64,000 nt of DNA from Chryseotalea sp. WA131a (GCA_025370075.1 CP073016.1:1922001-1986000), one strand, 5' to 3'; shown: positions 34,689 through 43,934, counted from the stretch's first letter. The notes: generated by a model from the sequence alone, not told the origin. Made by a program: numbers and translations.

Positions 34689-37568
34689 ATGCCATTAAGC
34701 CTAAACGAAATTCGCAAGCGAGCTACAGAATTCTCCAAAGAATGGGAGAATGTGGTTGATGAGCGCGCAGAAGCACAATCTTTTTGGAATAGCTTTTTCA
34801 ACATATTTGGTGTTGCGCGAAAACGGGTAGCAAATTTTGAGAAGCCCGTAAAAAAAGCAGATGGCCATCATGGCTTTATTGATCTCCTTTGGAAAGGGGT
34901 GGTGCTAGTTGAGCACAAAAGCAAAGGAAAAGATCTCCATTCTGCTTACCAACAAGCGAAAGACTATTTTCCTGGCCTCAAAGATGAAGAGCTTCCTCGA
35001 TACATCATTGTTTCCAACTTTCAGGAGATCAAGCTCTTCGATTTAGAAAGCGAGACGGAGGCAGAGTTCAAACTGAAAGATCTTTACAAGAATATCAATT
35101 TGTTTGGTTTTCTCAGCGGCTACCAACAAAGGATTTACAAAGACCAGGAGCCTGTTAACATCAAGGCGGCAGAGTTAATGGGTGGTTTACACGATGCCCT
35201 GTTGGCGAATGGCTACCAAGGCCATGAGCTTGAGGTAATGTTAGTAAGACTCTTGTTCTGCCTTTTTGCAGAAGACACCACAATTTTTGAGAAGAGGCAG
35301 TTTACCGAATACATTGAGTTGCGAACCAAAGAAGATGGAAGTGATTTAGGAATTCATCTCGCTCAACTGTTTCAAACACTCAATACTTCCGAAGATAAGC
35401 GTCAAAAAAATTTAGACGAACAAGTTGCAGCATTTCCATACGTAAATGGTTTGCTGTTTGCTGAGCCGCTAAATCTTGCTTCCTTTAATAGCACCATGCG
35501 GAGCAAACTCTTAACTTGCTGTTACTTCGATTGGAGTGTAATATCTCCTGCCATTTTTGGATCCATGTTTCAAAGTGTGATGAATCCAAAGGAAAGGAGA
35601 AATCTAGGTGCGCACTATACAAGCGAAAAAAATATTCTAAAACTAATTCACGGCTTATTCTTAGATGAGTTACGTCAAGAGTTTGAATCTGTTAAAATCA
35701 ATAAAAACAAACTTGAAAGGTTTCACGAAAAGATTTCCAAGTTGAAATTCTTGGATCCCGCATGCGGGAGCGGAAATTTTTTGATTATTACCTATCGCGA
35801 GTTGCGCTTGTTGGAGTTAGATATTCTCAAGATACTTTTCAAGGGGCAATTTGTAACTGACGTAAGTGCGCTAAGCAAAATTGATGTTGATGCGTTCTAT
35901 GGAATTGAGTATGAAGAATTCCCAGCACAAATTGCAACGGTGGCTTTGTGGCTAATCGATCATCAAATGAATATGAAGCTTTCTTCTGAATTTGGAGAGT
36001 ACTATAAAAGGCTTCCACTGAAGAAAAGTGCAACAATTGTACACGGCAACGCATTAAGGCTTGATTGGCAAAGTTTACTGAATCCCTTAAATAGTTATGA
36101 CATAGAGGCCAATCATGTCAATATCTATGAGGTGAAAGAGCCTACCTTTCCATATGGCGAAGTCAATATTAAAGCGAAAAGCAGCACAGTTATCAAGGGC
36201 GAACGTCCGCCAACAAAAGAAGATGTTAAATTTGATTTTATTCTTGGCAATCCTCCGTTCATAGGTACGGCCTATCAAAATACAGAACAAAAGGCAGATA
36301 TGATAAAAGTTTTTCAAGGTGTTAAATCATTTGGCATGCTTGACTACGTTTGCGCATGGTACATTACAGCTGCAAAATATATTCAGAACTCCAACACACA
36401 AGTAGCTTTTGTTTCAACTAACTCGATCTCGCAGGGAGAACAGCCAGCGATACTTTGGGCGGAATTATTCAAGTTAGGAATTAAGATTAAGTTTGGTCAC
36501 AGAACATTTAGGTGGAACAATGAAGCGAAAGGAAATGCAGCTGTACATGTGGTTATTATTGGATTTCAAGTTGGCGATTACCAAAACAAATTCCTGTTTG
36601 AATATAATGATGTAAAAGGGCAGTCTCTTTCAAGGAAGGTAAAAAACATCAACCCTTATCTTGTTGCAGGAGATGATATCACCCTTTCATCCGTAAACAA
36701 ACCGATTGTAAATGCTCCGGCAATGCAGTCAGGGAGCGCATTACGCGATGGTGGTTTCTTGATAATCTCTGATGAAGAAAGGAAAGCGTTTATAGAGAAA
36801 CATCCTGAAGCAAAACGTATTATAAAGAAATTCTTTAGCGGAGATGAATTCATCAATGGCTTTCACAGATGGTGTTTGTGGCTTAAAGACGTGAGTCCAT
36901 CCGACCTGAGGAAATACCCCGAAATCCTACTAAGGATTGAGGCTGTAAAGAAATTCCGAGAAGCAAGTACAAGAGAAAACACCAAAAAAATGGCTGCACT
37001 ACCTTACCTGTTCGCTGAGGAACGTCAACCTACTTCTGATTTTCTGTTGATCCCAAAAGTCAGCTCTGAAAATCGAATTTACATACCCATCGGCTATATG
37101 GGAAAAGATGATATCATCACAGATAAAAACTTCTTTATACCAAAAGCATCGTTTTTTCATTTTGGCATCTTAACTTCTCTAATTCATATGACTTGGATGA
37201 GATATGCTTGTGGTCGGTTAGAAAGCAGATACAGTTATTCTAACACCATTGTATACAATAACTTCCCTTGGCCACAAAATTTACCTAAACAAAAAGTGAT
37301 TGGTGTAGAGAAACTTGCTCAACAAGTTCTAAAAGTAAGGGAACGATACCCAAAAAGCACGTTAGCAGATCTGTATGATCCACTAACAATGCCTGCTGAC
37401 CTGTTAAAGGCTCATAGGGACCTTGATAAATTTGTTGATAGCTGTTATCGTCCTCAGCCCTTCGAAAATGAAATGCAACGCATTGAGTTTTTGTTTGATC
37501 TATACAAACAATACACACAACCACTTTTTGGCTCTGAGAAGAAAAAGCGATCAAGAAAAAGTCAGTAA
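34689..37568 (+). CDS. MmeI-like type IIG restriction-modification enzyme
   Basis: A single 959-residue polypeptide combining endonuclease and adenine methyltransferase. The N-terminal PD-(D/E)xK nuclease motif is Asp65 in GFIDLLW plus Glu75-x-Lys77 in LVEHKSK, spaced as in MmeI. A helical spacer (150-330) precedes the SAM-binding motif LDPACGSG (355-362) and the catalytic NPPF (521-524). The C-terminal target-recognition region includes FRWNNEAKGNAAVHVVIIGF and FPWPQN. MmeI-type enzymes methylate one strand and cut about 20 bases away. All motifs look intact. It stands alone between nhaD and a TonB receptor, suggesting gain as a one-gene defence cassette. Confidence 0.9.
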   Translation: MPLSLNEIRKRATEFSKEWENVVDERAEAQSFWNSFFNIFGVARKRVANFEKPVKKADGHHGFIDLLWKGVVLVEHKSKGKDLHSAYQQAKDYFPGLKDEELPRYIIVSNFQEIKLFDLESETEAEFKLKDLYKNINLFGFLSGYQQRIYKDQEPVNIKAAELMGGLHDALLANGYQGHELEVMLVRLLFCLFAEDTTIFEKRQFTEYIELRTKEDGSDLGIHLAQLFQTLNTSEDKRQKNLDEQVAAFPYVNGLLFAEPLNLASFNSTMRSKLLTCCYFDWSVISPAIFGSMFQSVMNPKERRNLGAHYTSEKNILKLIHGLFLDELRQEFESVKINKNKLERFHEKISKLKFLDPACGSGNFLIITYRELRLLELDILKILFKGQFVTDVSALSKIDVDAFYGIEYEEFPAQIATVALWLIDHQMNMKLSSEFGEYYKRLPLKKSATIVHGNALRLDWQSLLNPLNSYDIEANHVNIYEVKEPTFPYGEVNIKAKSSTVIKGERPPTKEDVKFDFILGNPPFIGTAYQNTEQKADMIKVFQGVKSFGMLDYVCAWYITAAKYIQNSNTQVAFVSTNSISQGEQPAILWAELFKLGIKIKFGHRTFRWNNEAKGNAAVHVVIIGFQVGDYQNKFLFEYNDVKGQSLSRKVKNINPYLVAGDDITLSSVNKPIVNAPAMQSGSALRDGGFLIISDEERKAFIEKHPEAKRIIKKFFSGDEFINGFHRWCLWLKDVSPSDLRKYPEILLRIEAVKKFREASTRENTKKMAALPYLFAEERQPTSDFLLIPKVSSENRIYIPIGYMGKDDIITDKNFFIPKASFFHFGILTSLIHMTWMRYACGRLESRYSYSNTIVYNNFPWPQNLPKQKVIGVEKLAQQVLKVRERYPKSTLADLYDPLTMPADLLKAHRDLDKFVDSCYRPQPFENEMQRIEFLFDLYKQYTQPLFGSEKKKRSRKSQ

Positions 37569-37662
37569 ATCTCATTTAGACTATTTATTAAAAATTTCCG
37601 TCTATCCGTGTAACAATTTCACGGTTTTTACGCTTTACCTACGGGTTTCCTTAAACAATTCT

Positions 37663-40044
37663 ATGCGACAGATCTTTACTGGCTTCTTTTTGCTGCTTTC
37701 TTTTGCCCTTTATGCCCAACCAACGGGCAAATTCACCATCAGTGGCTACATCAAAGATGTAGCAAACGGTGAGGCACTTATCGGTGCAACCGTTTACATC
37801 AAAGAAACGGGTACGGGAGCGATCACCAACGAATACGGCTTTTACTCCATCACGCTCCCCCCTGCCACCTACAATTTGAATTACAGCTACGTGGGCTACT
37901 CCAGTTTGCCCAAAATCCTTGAGCTCAATAAAAACGAGCGGCTAGATATAGAATTAACGGGCGATGCGCAGCAGTTGCAAGAGGTGGTGATTCAAGGTGA
38001 ACTGGAGCAAGCCAACGTGCAAAACTTAGAAATGAGCACGAACAAATTAGAAATCAAAACCATTCAAAAGATCCCAGCCTTTTTGGGCGAGGTTGATATC
38101 ATCAAAAGTTTGCAATTGTTGCCGGGAGTTAGCACCGTGGGGGAAGGAGCCAGCGGTTTCAACGTGCGGGGCGGTAGCGTAGGTCAGAATTTGATTTTGT
38201 TGGATGAAGCACCTGTTTACAATTCATCGCACCTGTTAGGTTTCTTTTCGGTGTTCAATCCAGATGCAGTAAAAGATGTGAAACTCTATAAAGGAGGAAT
38301 CCCCGCTCGCTATGGCGGACGTTTATCTTCGTTGCTCGATGTGCGTATGAAAGAAGGCAACAGCAAAAAACCTGAAGTTACCGGTGGTATCGGAACGATT
38401 TTTAGCCGCATTGCTGTTGAAGCTCCCATTGTTAAAGACAAAGCTTCCTTCATTATTGCTTTGCGCAGATCGTATATCGATGTGTTGGCCAGGCCATTTG
38501 TAAAACTTTTGCAGGATGGCGGTGCATTGAATTTTTATGATATCACGTTAAAAGCTAACTATAATATCAATCCAAAAAACAGGGTGTACTTATCAGGCTA
38601 CTTTGGTCGCGATAACTTTAAGTTTGATAGAGGCCAAGGTTTTAGCTGGGGAAATGCTACGGGCACGTTACGCTGGAATCATATCTTTAATGATCGGTTG
38701 TTCTCCAACTTTACTGCCGTGTACAGTAACTATGATTACAGCTTGCAATTTGGTCGCGATGAAAGAGATTCTTTCAAATGGAATTCACTCATCTCAAACT
38801 ATATTTTAAAACCACAGTTCACTTATTTCATCAATAGTAACAATGAATTAAATTTTGGAGCGGAGGCGATCTATTACAACTTTGAACCGGCCAATGCAGT
38901 GGGCGTGAGCAATGGGGTGCCAACCGATGTCAGCATTCCAAAAAAATATAACCTTGAAACTTCCGTGTACCTGAGCAACTCCCAAAAAATCAGTCAAGCT
39001 TTTTCCATTGATTATGGTTTGAGGTATTCAATATTCAATTCATTCGGGCCTGACTCTACGTACACTTATAGTAATGAAGTGCCCGGCAAGAGAAGAACGC
39101 CTATTGGTTCTCAATATCACAAGAGTGGTGAAATAATCGCCACCTATGGAAATTTTGAGCCGCGGCTTTCCTTCAAAATTCAAGCAACACCCAGTTCATC
39201 TATAAAAGGAAGTTACAATCGGATGGTTCAATACTTGCACTTGATTTCGAACACCACTGCATCAAATCCTTTGGATGTTTGGAATCCTAGTTCAAAAAAT
39301 ATTAAGCCTCAGATTGGAGATCAATACACCTTGGGCTGGTTCAAAGATGTAGGAGAAAAAAAGCAATATGAATTATCATTGGAAGGATATGTGAGGTTCA
39401 ATCAAAATCAAGTGGATTATATCAACGGAGCCGACTTGCTCATCAATCGATACTTGGAAGGTGACTTGTTGGTAGGTGATGGAAGAGCGTATGGATTGGA
39501 AACTTACTTCCAAAAGAAAACAGGTCGGTTGACGGGCTGGGTAAGTTATACACTTGGCAGAACCGAATTAAAAGTGGAAGGTATCAACCGTAACGAATGG
39601 TTTCCCACCCGCTTCAACCAAACACACAATTTAAAAATTGCGGCCTTCTACGAAATCAACAAACGTTGGTCGTTTTCTGCAGACTTTATTTATACATCAG
39701 GAACGCCAGCCACCTTCCCTACTTCGCGGGCGGTAGTGCAAGGCATTGTGGTTCCTTACAACGCCAATGAATCGCGTGGCAACGTAAACTTACCCGACTA
39801 CCACCGTTTGGATATTTCATTTCGATTGGAAGGCAAGAAAGAGAAACATGGTAAGACTCGAAAGAACAGCGATTACTGGGTATTTGGTCTCTACAATGTG
39901 TACGCCCGACAAAATCCATTCTCCATTTATTTTTCTCAGAACGACAAGCGCGTGCCAGAAGGGCAACCGATCAGTTCGCAGGCTACACAGTTGGCCATTA
40001 TTGGAACCATTGTGCCTTCTATCTCTTACAATTTTAAATTTTGA
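37663..40044 (+). CDS. TonB-dependent receptor with carboxypeptidase-regulatory-like N-domain
   Basis: Outer-membrane active-transport barrel of 793 residues from ATG 37663, which gives a signal peptide (FFLLLSFALYA). A CarboxypepD_reg-like domain follows (GYIKDVANGEALIGATVYI...GFYSITLP), then the plug (IKSLQLLPGV, GFNVRGGSVGQNLILLDEAPVYN) and a 22-strand barrel ending in Phe. It is coupled to the downstream DUF4249 lipoprotein (TGATG overlap), a standard receptor/lipoprotein pair in Bacteroidota. Such pairs are thought to import an unidentified ligand. The frame is open upstream to 37423 but that part lacks a signal. Confidence 0.92.
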   Translation: MRQIFTGFFLLLSFALYAQPTGKFTISGYIKDVANGEALIGATVYIKETGTGAITNEYGFYSITLPPATYNLNYSYVGYSSLPKILELNKNERLDIELTGDAQQLQEVVIQGELEQANVQNLEMSTNKLEIKTIQKIPAFLGEVDIIKSLQLLPGVSTVGEGASGFNVRGGSVGQNLILLDEAPVYNSSHLLGFFSVFNPDAVKDVKLYKGGIPARYGGRLSSLLDVRMKEGNSKKPEVTGGIGTIFSRIAVEAPIVKDKASFIIALRRSYIDVLARPFVKLLQDGGALNFYDITLKANYNINPKNRVYLSGYFGRDNFKFDRGQGFSWGNATGTLRWNHIFNDRLFSNFTAVYSNYDYSLQFGRDERDSFKWNSLISNYILKPQFTYFINSNNELNFGAEAIYYNFEPANAVGVSNGVPTDVSIPKKYNLETSVYLSNSQKISQAFSIDYGLRYSIFNSFGPDSTYTYSNEVPGKRRTPIGSQYHKSGEIIATYGNFEPRLSFKIQATPSSSIKGSYNRMVQYLHLISNTTASNPLDVWNPSSKNIKPQIGDQYTLGWFKDVGEKKQYELSLEGYVRFNQNQVDYINGADLLINRYLEGDLLVGDGRAYGLETYFQKKTGRLTGWVSYTLGRTELKVEGINRNEWFPTRFNQTHNLKIAAFYEINKRWSFSADFIYTSGTPATFPTSRAVVQGIVVPYNANESRGNVNLPDYHRLDISFRLEGKKEKHGKTRKNSDYWVFGLYNVYARQNPFSIYFSQNDKRVPEGQPISSQATQLAIIGTIVPSISYNFKF

Positions 40045-41009
40045 TGATTATGAAAAACTCAACCTATATCCTTTTGTTTTTTGTTAGCGTACTATCTCTT
40101 TTTTCGTGCGAAACAAAGATTGATCCCGCTCTAGAACAAGTTGAACCAGTTTTGGTGGTGGATGCATGGCTTACCAACAAGCCCGGAAATCAAACTATTA
40201 TCTTAACGCAAACTCAAAACTATTTTGATTCTTCTACACCGCCTCCTGTAACAGGAGCAACTGTTTCAGTCACTGATAACAACAATAAAGTTTTTTCATT
40301 TGTTGAAAATACGGCAAAGCCAGGTTACTATATCTGGAAACCAGTTAGTAATGAAACGATTGGTGTGGTAGGAAGTTCCTACAAGCTATCGATCCTCACC
40401 AATGGTGAAACTTATTCTGCTGAATCGCGCATGGGGCCAACAACGCCCATCGATAGTATTACGTTCAAGAAAAACGAGCCCACACAACAAAACCCAGATT
40501 TCTATCGAGGGCAGTTTTATGCAAAAGATGTGATTGGGAAAGGTGATACCTATTGGATTCGTACTTACAAAAATGGCGTGCTATTAAATAAGCCAAGCGA
40601 TATCAATATTGCTTATGATGCAGGGTTTGATGCAGGTGGCAGTTTCTTTAGTAGGATCGGTAAAACAAAAGACGGCAAAAGAGATTCAATCATTCTTGTA
40701 GATTTTATTCCACCTATCCGCGGGCGGATTAATCCGAACGATACCGATGCCAACGATAACGCATTGTCTCCGTATGTACCAGGTGATTCTGTTTATGTAG
40801 AGATTCACTCTATCACCGTGGCTGCATTTGAATACCTCAATCAAGTAAGTCAACAGACCAACCGGCCTGGTGGGTTTTCAGAGTTATTTGCCCGACCTAT
40901 CGATAATGTTTCTACGAATATTGTAAATGTGAACTCGAAAGAAAAAAAAGCCGTTGGTTTTTTTAATGTGGCCGCTGTATCTGGTAAAGGACAGAAGTTC
41001 AAACAATAA
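40044..41009 (+). CDS. DUF4249 domain lipoprotein
   Basis: A 321-residue surface or periplasmic lipoprotein (lipobox SLFSC near residue 20) of the DUF4249 family, the usual partner of the preceding class of TonB receptor. Family features are KIDPALEQVEPVLVVDAWLTNKPG..., then TGATVSVTDNNNKVFSF, then YKLSILTNGETYSAES. The start is at ATG 40044, overlapping the receptor stop; ATG 40050 is equally possible. Function unknown; ligand capture for the receptor is inferred from the pairing. Confidence 0.88.
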   Translation: MIMKNSTYILLFFVSVLSLFSCETKIDPALEQVEPVLVVDAWLTNKPGNQTIILTQTQNYFDSSTPPPVTGATVSVTDNNNKVFSFVENTAKPGYYIWKPVSNETIGVVGSSYKLSILTNGETYSAESRMGPTTPIDSITFKKNEPTQQNPDFYRGQFYAKDVIGKGDTYWIRTYKNGVLLNKPSDINIAYDAGFDAGGSFFSRIGKTKDGKRDSIILVDFIPPIRGRINPNDTDANDNALSPYVPGDSVYVEIHSITVAAFEYLNQVSQQTNRPGGFSELFARPIDNVSTNIVNVNSKEKKAVGFFNVAAVSGKGQKFKQ

Positions 41010-41017
41010 GTAGTGGT

Positions 41018-41398
41018 GTGGTGTTGCACGTTATTATTTTGCCGATGCGTTTTACGGTGTGCCAGCTACCGCTGAACAAGCCCATTCCTGATTGGGTATA
41101 TGCGTCTTCATTTTATTCTATTTCCAAAACAACGGATGAATTATCTGTAGTTTGTGAAGAATATTTGGTAAAAGGCGAGATCAAAAAAAGTATTGGTTGG
41201 AAATTGCTAAAAATTAATGCGGAGCTCGACCTTTCATTGACGGGCATCACGGCTCAATTTTCAACGGCTTTAGCAAAGGCAGGCGTGAACCTTTCGGTGA
41301 TTGCCACTTACAATACAGACTATATTTTGGTAGAGAACTTTAAGTTGGATGTAGCCATTCAGGCACTACGAGGTGCAGGGTTTGAGGTAAGTGAATGA
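41018..41398 (+). CDS. ACT/CASTOR-domain protein
   Basis: A 126-residue protein of two tandem ACT-like units: FTVCQLPLNKPIPDWVYASSFYSISKTTDELSVVC and GITAQFSTALAKAGVNLSVIATYNTDYILV. ACT/CASTOR proteins bind amino acids as sensors. GTG 41018 keeps the strand LHVIILPMRFTVCQL that the family normally begins with; ATG 41045 would remove it. It lies 8 bases after the DUF4249 gene and is probably in the same transcript. Ligand unknown. Confidence 0.8.
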   Translation: MVLHVIILPMRFTVCQLPLNKPIPDWVYASSFYSISKTTDELSVVCEEYLVKGEIKKSIGWKLLKINAELDLSLTGITAQFSTALAKAGVNLSVIATYNTDYILVENFKLDVAIQALRGAGFEVSE

Positions 41399-41419
41399 TA
41401 ATCTGAACTTTTTTTACTG

Positions 41420-41427
41420 TACTTTTG
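41420..41427 (+). promoter_or_regulatory. -7 box of the tmRNA gene
   Basis: TACTTTTG exactly matches TAnnTTTG, 121 bases before the mature tmRNA 5' end. The leader between them contains the repeats at 41439-41548 and would be removed by RNase P. Confidence 0.45.
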
Positions 41428-41438
41428 TCTTGCCCTTC

Positions 41439-41548
41439 GTAGCCTAGGCGAAGGAGGGCTTTCCTCACTAACAGAGGCTTTGTTTAGTTCCACCTTTGCT
41501 AAAGCTACGGAGGTTAAACCCTCCTACGCTAAAGCTACGGAGGTTAAA
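41439..41548 (+). repeat. TAGCTTTAGC-family repeats abutting tmRNA
   Basis: Two perfect 21-base direct copies of GCTAAAGCTACGGAGGTTAA(A) lie at 41498-41518 and 41528-41548, period 30; the second ends one base before the mature tmRNA. A related hairpin with arms CCTTCG/CGAAGG (near 41439) precedes them. The reverse complement contains the core TAGCTTTAGC, the same as in the terminator loop after tmRNA. Confidence 0.8.
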
Positions 41549-41939
41549 GGGGCTGACCGGTTTTGACAGGATGTGTGGGGGTGTGAGTAAGCATGCAGGC
41601 TCATGGGATGAGAGCCTTGAAAGATGGTCCCAACAATTTACGTGGCGAAAATACTTACGCCATGGCTGCTTAATCTGACGTATCGTTAGATTAGCTTGTC
41701 CCGCTTAAGAAGTGGGAGGCCATCATCGCCCAAACCTCTGTTCTGCGGGTTTGGATCAGCGGTGTCGACAGCTTGAACTGGGCCGCTCCGTTGTTGCGCG
41801 GGGCTGTCGAGAAAACAGTAACTAAGGAATTGATGAGGCTGTTGCCTGCCTTTTAGTTCCCGACAATCAAAGTCAACTAAGCATGTAGAAGGTACACGTT
41901 CATCTTCTCTGGACCAGGGTTCGATTCCCTGCAGCTCCA
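41549..41939 (+). ncRNA. ssrA: transfer-messenger RNA (tmRNA)
   Basis: Rescues stalled ribosomes and tags the nascent chain for proteolysis. The 5' end GGGGCTGACCGGTTTTGACAG pairs with the 3' acceptor CAGCTCC; the T-arm GGGTTCGATTCCC is perfect. CCA is not encoded (ACAA follows). The tag frame at 41644-41673 reads GENTYAMAA then TAA, matching tags of Cytophaga relatives. The pseudoknot-rich middle and the 391-base length are normal. It is followed at once by a strong terminator. Confidence 0.95.
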
Positions 41940-41940
41940 C

Positions 41941-41978
41941 AAGCCCGCCATAGCTTTAGCGAAGGCGGGCTTTTTTTT
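41941..41978 (+). terminator. rho-independent terminator of ssrA
   Basis: The stem GCCCGCC (41943-41949) / GGCGGGC (41964-41970) is followed by eight T. The loop region contains TAGCTTTAGC, the core shared with the repeats upstream of ssrA. Confidence 0.85.
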
Positions 41979-42194
41979 ATTTAGGTGTTAAAGTGTGCCT
42001 TCTTCGTTTTTCTTGATTGATGTCATGGTCATGGATTGCTAGTCCAACGAGCAAATCTACAATCCAACTTTCTTCACGAAGCATTATGCCCACCGAAACG
42101 AATGCGCTGAGGGTAACGATCACTGATTTATTGACTTTCTCCCTAAGTAGTACGTTGAATGATCCTGGCAGCGCAGTCCTAAAAGATGAGTAGA

Positions 42195-42420
42195 TCAATT
42201 AGCTCTTTTCCAACTCTATTTAACTCCGAGCAACGGGCTGCCAATGTATCCTAAAACCTCCAGCGCATTTTCGTTTACCAATTTAATCTGGCAGTTGTAG
42301 GTTTTTCCGCTCTCCGGATCATAGATAGTACCCTTCCATTTTCCATCTGCATAAGCAAGATTCGAAATGATTTCGAGGCCTTCTAATTTTCTGTTGCGCT
42401 TGGGAGGGGATTTGGAACTG
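42195..42420 (-). pseudogene. decayed copy of the DUF2147 gene (3' part)
   Basis: Reading leftward, KRNRKLEGLEIISNLAYADG and then KWKGTIYDPESGKTYNCQIK repeat the C-terminal half of the intact DUF2147 protein at 43445-43879 almost exactly. The 5' half and signal peptide are missing. A TAG stop interrupts the homology at LLGVK, yet the matching SWKR tail continues in frame afterwards to a TGA at 42195-42197. It lies on the far side of the hydrolase gene from its intact relative. Confidence 0.75.
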
Positions 42421-42515
42421 CGTCTCATCTCCAACACCAACGGAATATAGATAACATAACTATGAAATACACGTCAACCCCACGAAGTGCTAATATAATG
42501 TTGTGCACCGTTTCT

Positions 42516-43397
42516 CTATTTCGTCAAAAAGTCCTCAATTATTTTAAGCGTCTCTTTTGGTTGTTCCTCGTGCGGTGTGTGTCCGCAGTTTTTCATTATT
42601 GTCAAGTCTGATGTCATAATTTTTGAAGCATATATAATTGCATATTTTACCTCCAGATAGTTGTCTTGATCGCCCCAAATTATCTTTACTGGAATTCTAA
42701 CTTCGCTCATCTTATTTTCTGTAACTGTCCATTTGCAATTTCGCTTTATTTTATAAGCTGCTCTTTGGTTTTGCCTAATTTTTAAAGGCTTGTATGTTTC
42801 ATTTATGAGTGAATTATCAATGAGAGTTTGGTTAACGTAAACTTTTTGGTATGCTTTTTTAACTGCATTTTTTATAGCCATTTTTGATGCTAACTCCCCA
42901 ATCAATGGATATTTTAAAATTTCCCACTCAAAAACATCTTTAACATTTAGTCCCGATGGGTCGATGAGTATTAGTTTTTCAACTTTGCCTGGAAATTTCT
43001 CTGCGTAATACAAAGCCCAACCACCACCCCAAGAGTTTCCAACAATACTTATTTTGTCAATTTGAAAATGAGTTAGGAAATGGTCAATAAAATTCGCAAA
43101 GTCGTCTAACTCATATTTTGGTTCATTTTCGGCAACAGTATAACCATGCCCTGGCATATCACAAGCATAAACAGTATGGTTTAGAGAAAGGCTATCAATA
43201 ATATTACGCCAACTGTACATCCAAGTTCCACCACCGTGAATTAACAGTATTGGACTACCAACACCCTTTTTTAAACAATGTACTTTGTAATTGTCAAAAG
43301 TCAAAAACTTAGTTTCAAATTTAGTTTTAAAATCTATATGTTGTCCTTTTGCATTCATTGCGAAGATTGTCAAAGCGAGTAAAAATGTTCTTTGCAT
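42516..43397 (-). CDS. exported alpha/beta-hydrolase
   Basis: A 293-residue alpha/beta-fold hydrolase with signal peptide (MQRTFLLALTIFAMNAKG). The oxyanion region is ILLIHGGGTWMYSW, the nucleophile elbow VGNSWGGGWALYYAE (Ser), the acid in WGDQDNY, and the catalytic His in CGHTPHEEQP. ATG 43397 is chosen for the signal peptide; an earlier in-frame ATG (43433) adds 12 polar residues. It is visibly more A/T-rich than its surroundings and is bracketed by the two DUF2147 copies, so it may have been acquired. It probably shares the DUF2147 transcript (47-base gap). Confidence 0.85.
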   Translation of the reverse strand: MQRTFLLALTIFAMNAKGQHIDFKTKFETKFLTFDNYKVHCLKKGVGSPILLIHGGGTWMYSWRNIIDSLSLNHTVYACDMPGHGYTVAENEPKYELDDFANFIDHFLTHFQIDKISIVGNSWGGGWALYYAEKFPGKVEKLILIDPSGLNVKDVFEWEILKYPLIGELASKMAIKNAVKKAYQKVYVNQTLIDNSLINETYKPLKIRQNQRAAYKIKRNCKWTVTENKMSEVRIPVKIIWGDQDNYLEVKYAIIYASKIMTSDLTIMKNCGHTPHEEQPKETLKIIEDFLTK

Positions 43398-43444
43398 ATA
43401 AGGTGTTTCTAGAGTCTGCAAAAGGGCGAACAAGGATTCATAGT

Positions 43445-43879
43445 CTATTCTTTATTATGAATACTTCTTTTCCAGGTTTCAGTTAGACCAAACATTGGTA
43501 AACCCACATAACCAGTTAGCTCCACGGTATTTTCGTTTACCAACTTTATCTGACTGTTGTAGGTTTTGCCACTCTCAGGAACATAGATAGTACCTTTCCA
43601 TTTTCCATCTGCATACGCAAGACCAGAAATGATTTCGAGGCCTTCTAACTTTCTGTTGCGCTTGGTCGGATCGGGATTTTCGGAATCAGTTAGTGGCTTG
43701 CCGTTTCCGTCCACATCGGGTGTAAGCCAAATCATTTTGCCAAAATAGCGGGATTCCTTTTGATAGATTTCAATTTTTGCATCCTTATCTGAAGTAAGCC
43801 ACACTCCTATTATGCGATTTGGTTGGGCGTTGACTTGCCCTAGAGAAATAAAGATGCCGATGCCGATTATCCTTTTCAT
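43445..43879 (-). CDS. DUF2147 exported protein
   Basis: A 144-residue periplasmic protein from ATG 43879 with signal peptide (IGIGIFISLGQVNA). The DUF2147 fold is a small beta-barrel of lipocalin-like shape: IIGVWLTSDKDAKIEIYQK, then YFGKMIWL, then KWKGTIYVPESGKTY, then ELTGYVGLPMFGLTETWKR. Members in other bacteria are of unknown role. Upstream lies a 9-12-9 direct repeat like the one before the efflux adaptor, implying control by the adjacent LytTR regulator. The DUF2147 3' half is duplicated at 42195-42420. Confidence 0.88.
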   Translation of the reverse strand: MKRIIGIGIFISLGQVNAQPNRIIGVWLTSDKDAKIEIYQKESRYFGKMIWLTPDVDGNGKPLTDSENPDPTKRNRKLEGLEIISGLAYADGKWKGTIYVPESGKTYNSQIKLVNENTVELTGYVGLPMFGLTETWKRSIHNKE

Positions 43880-43893
43880 ATCCTTTTTTCTAC

Positions 43894-43901
43894 CAAAGAT
43901 G
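43894..43901 (-). promoter_or_regulatory. predicted -7 box of the DUF2147 gene
   Basis: CATCTTTG on the minus strand, one base from TAnnTTTG, 15 bases from the ATG. It is separated from the upstream operator (43935-43964) by 33 bases, exactly as in the efflux promoter. Confidence 0.5.
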
Positions 43902-43934
43902 AAACAGCCTAGTTTTTTTGAGGGAAAGAAAATC

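Noticed and set aside
41977..42198. Minus-strand frame of 73 codons after the tmRNA terminator
   Set aside because: Composition and residue pattern do not look like a protein. It overlaps the terminator T-run at one end and the DUF2147 relic at the other.
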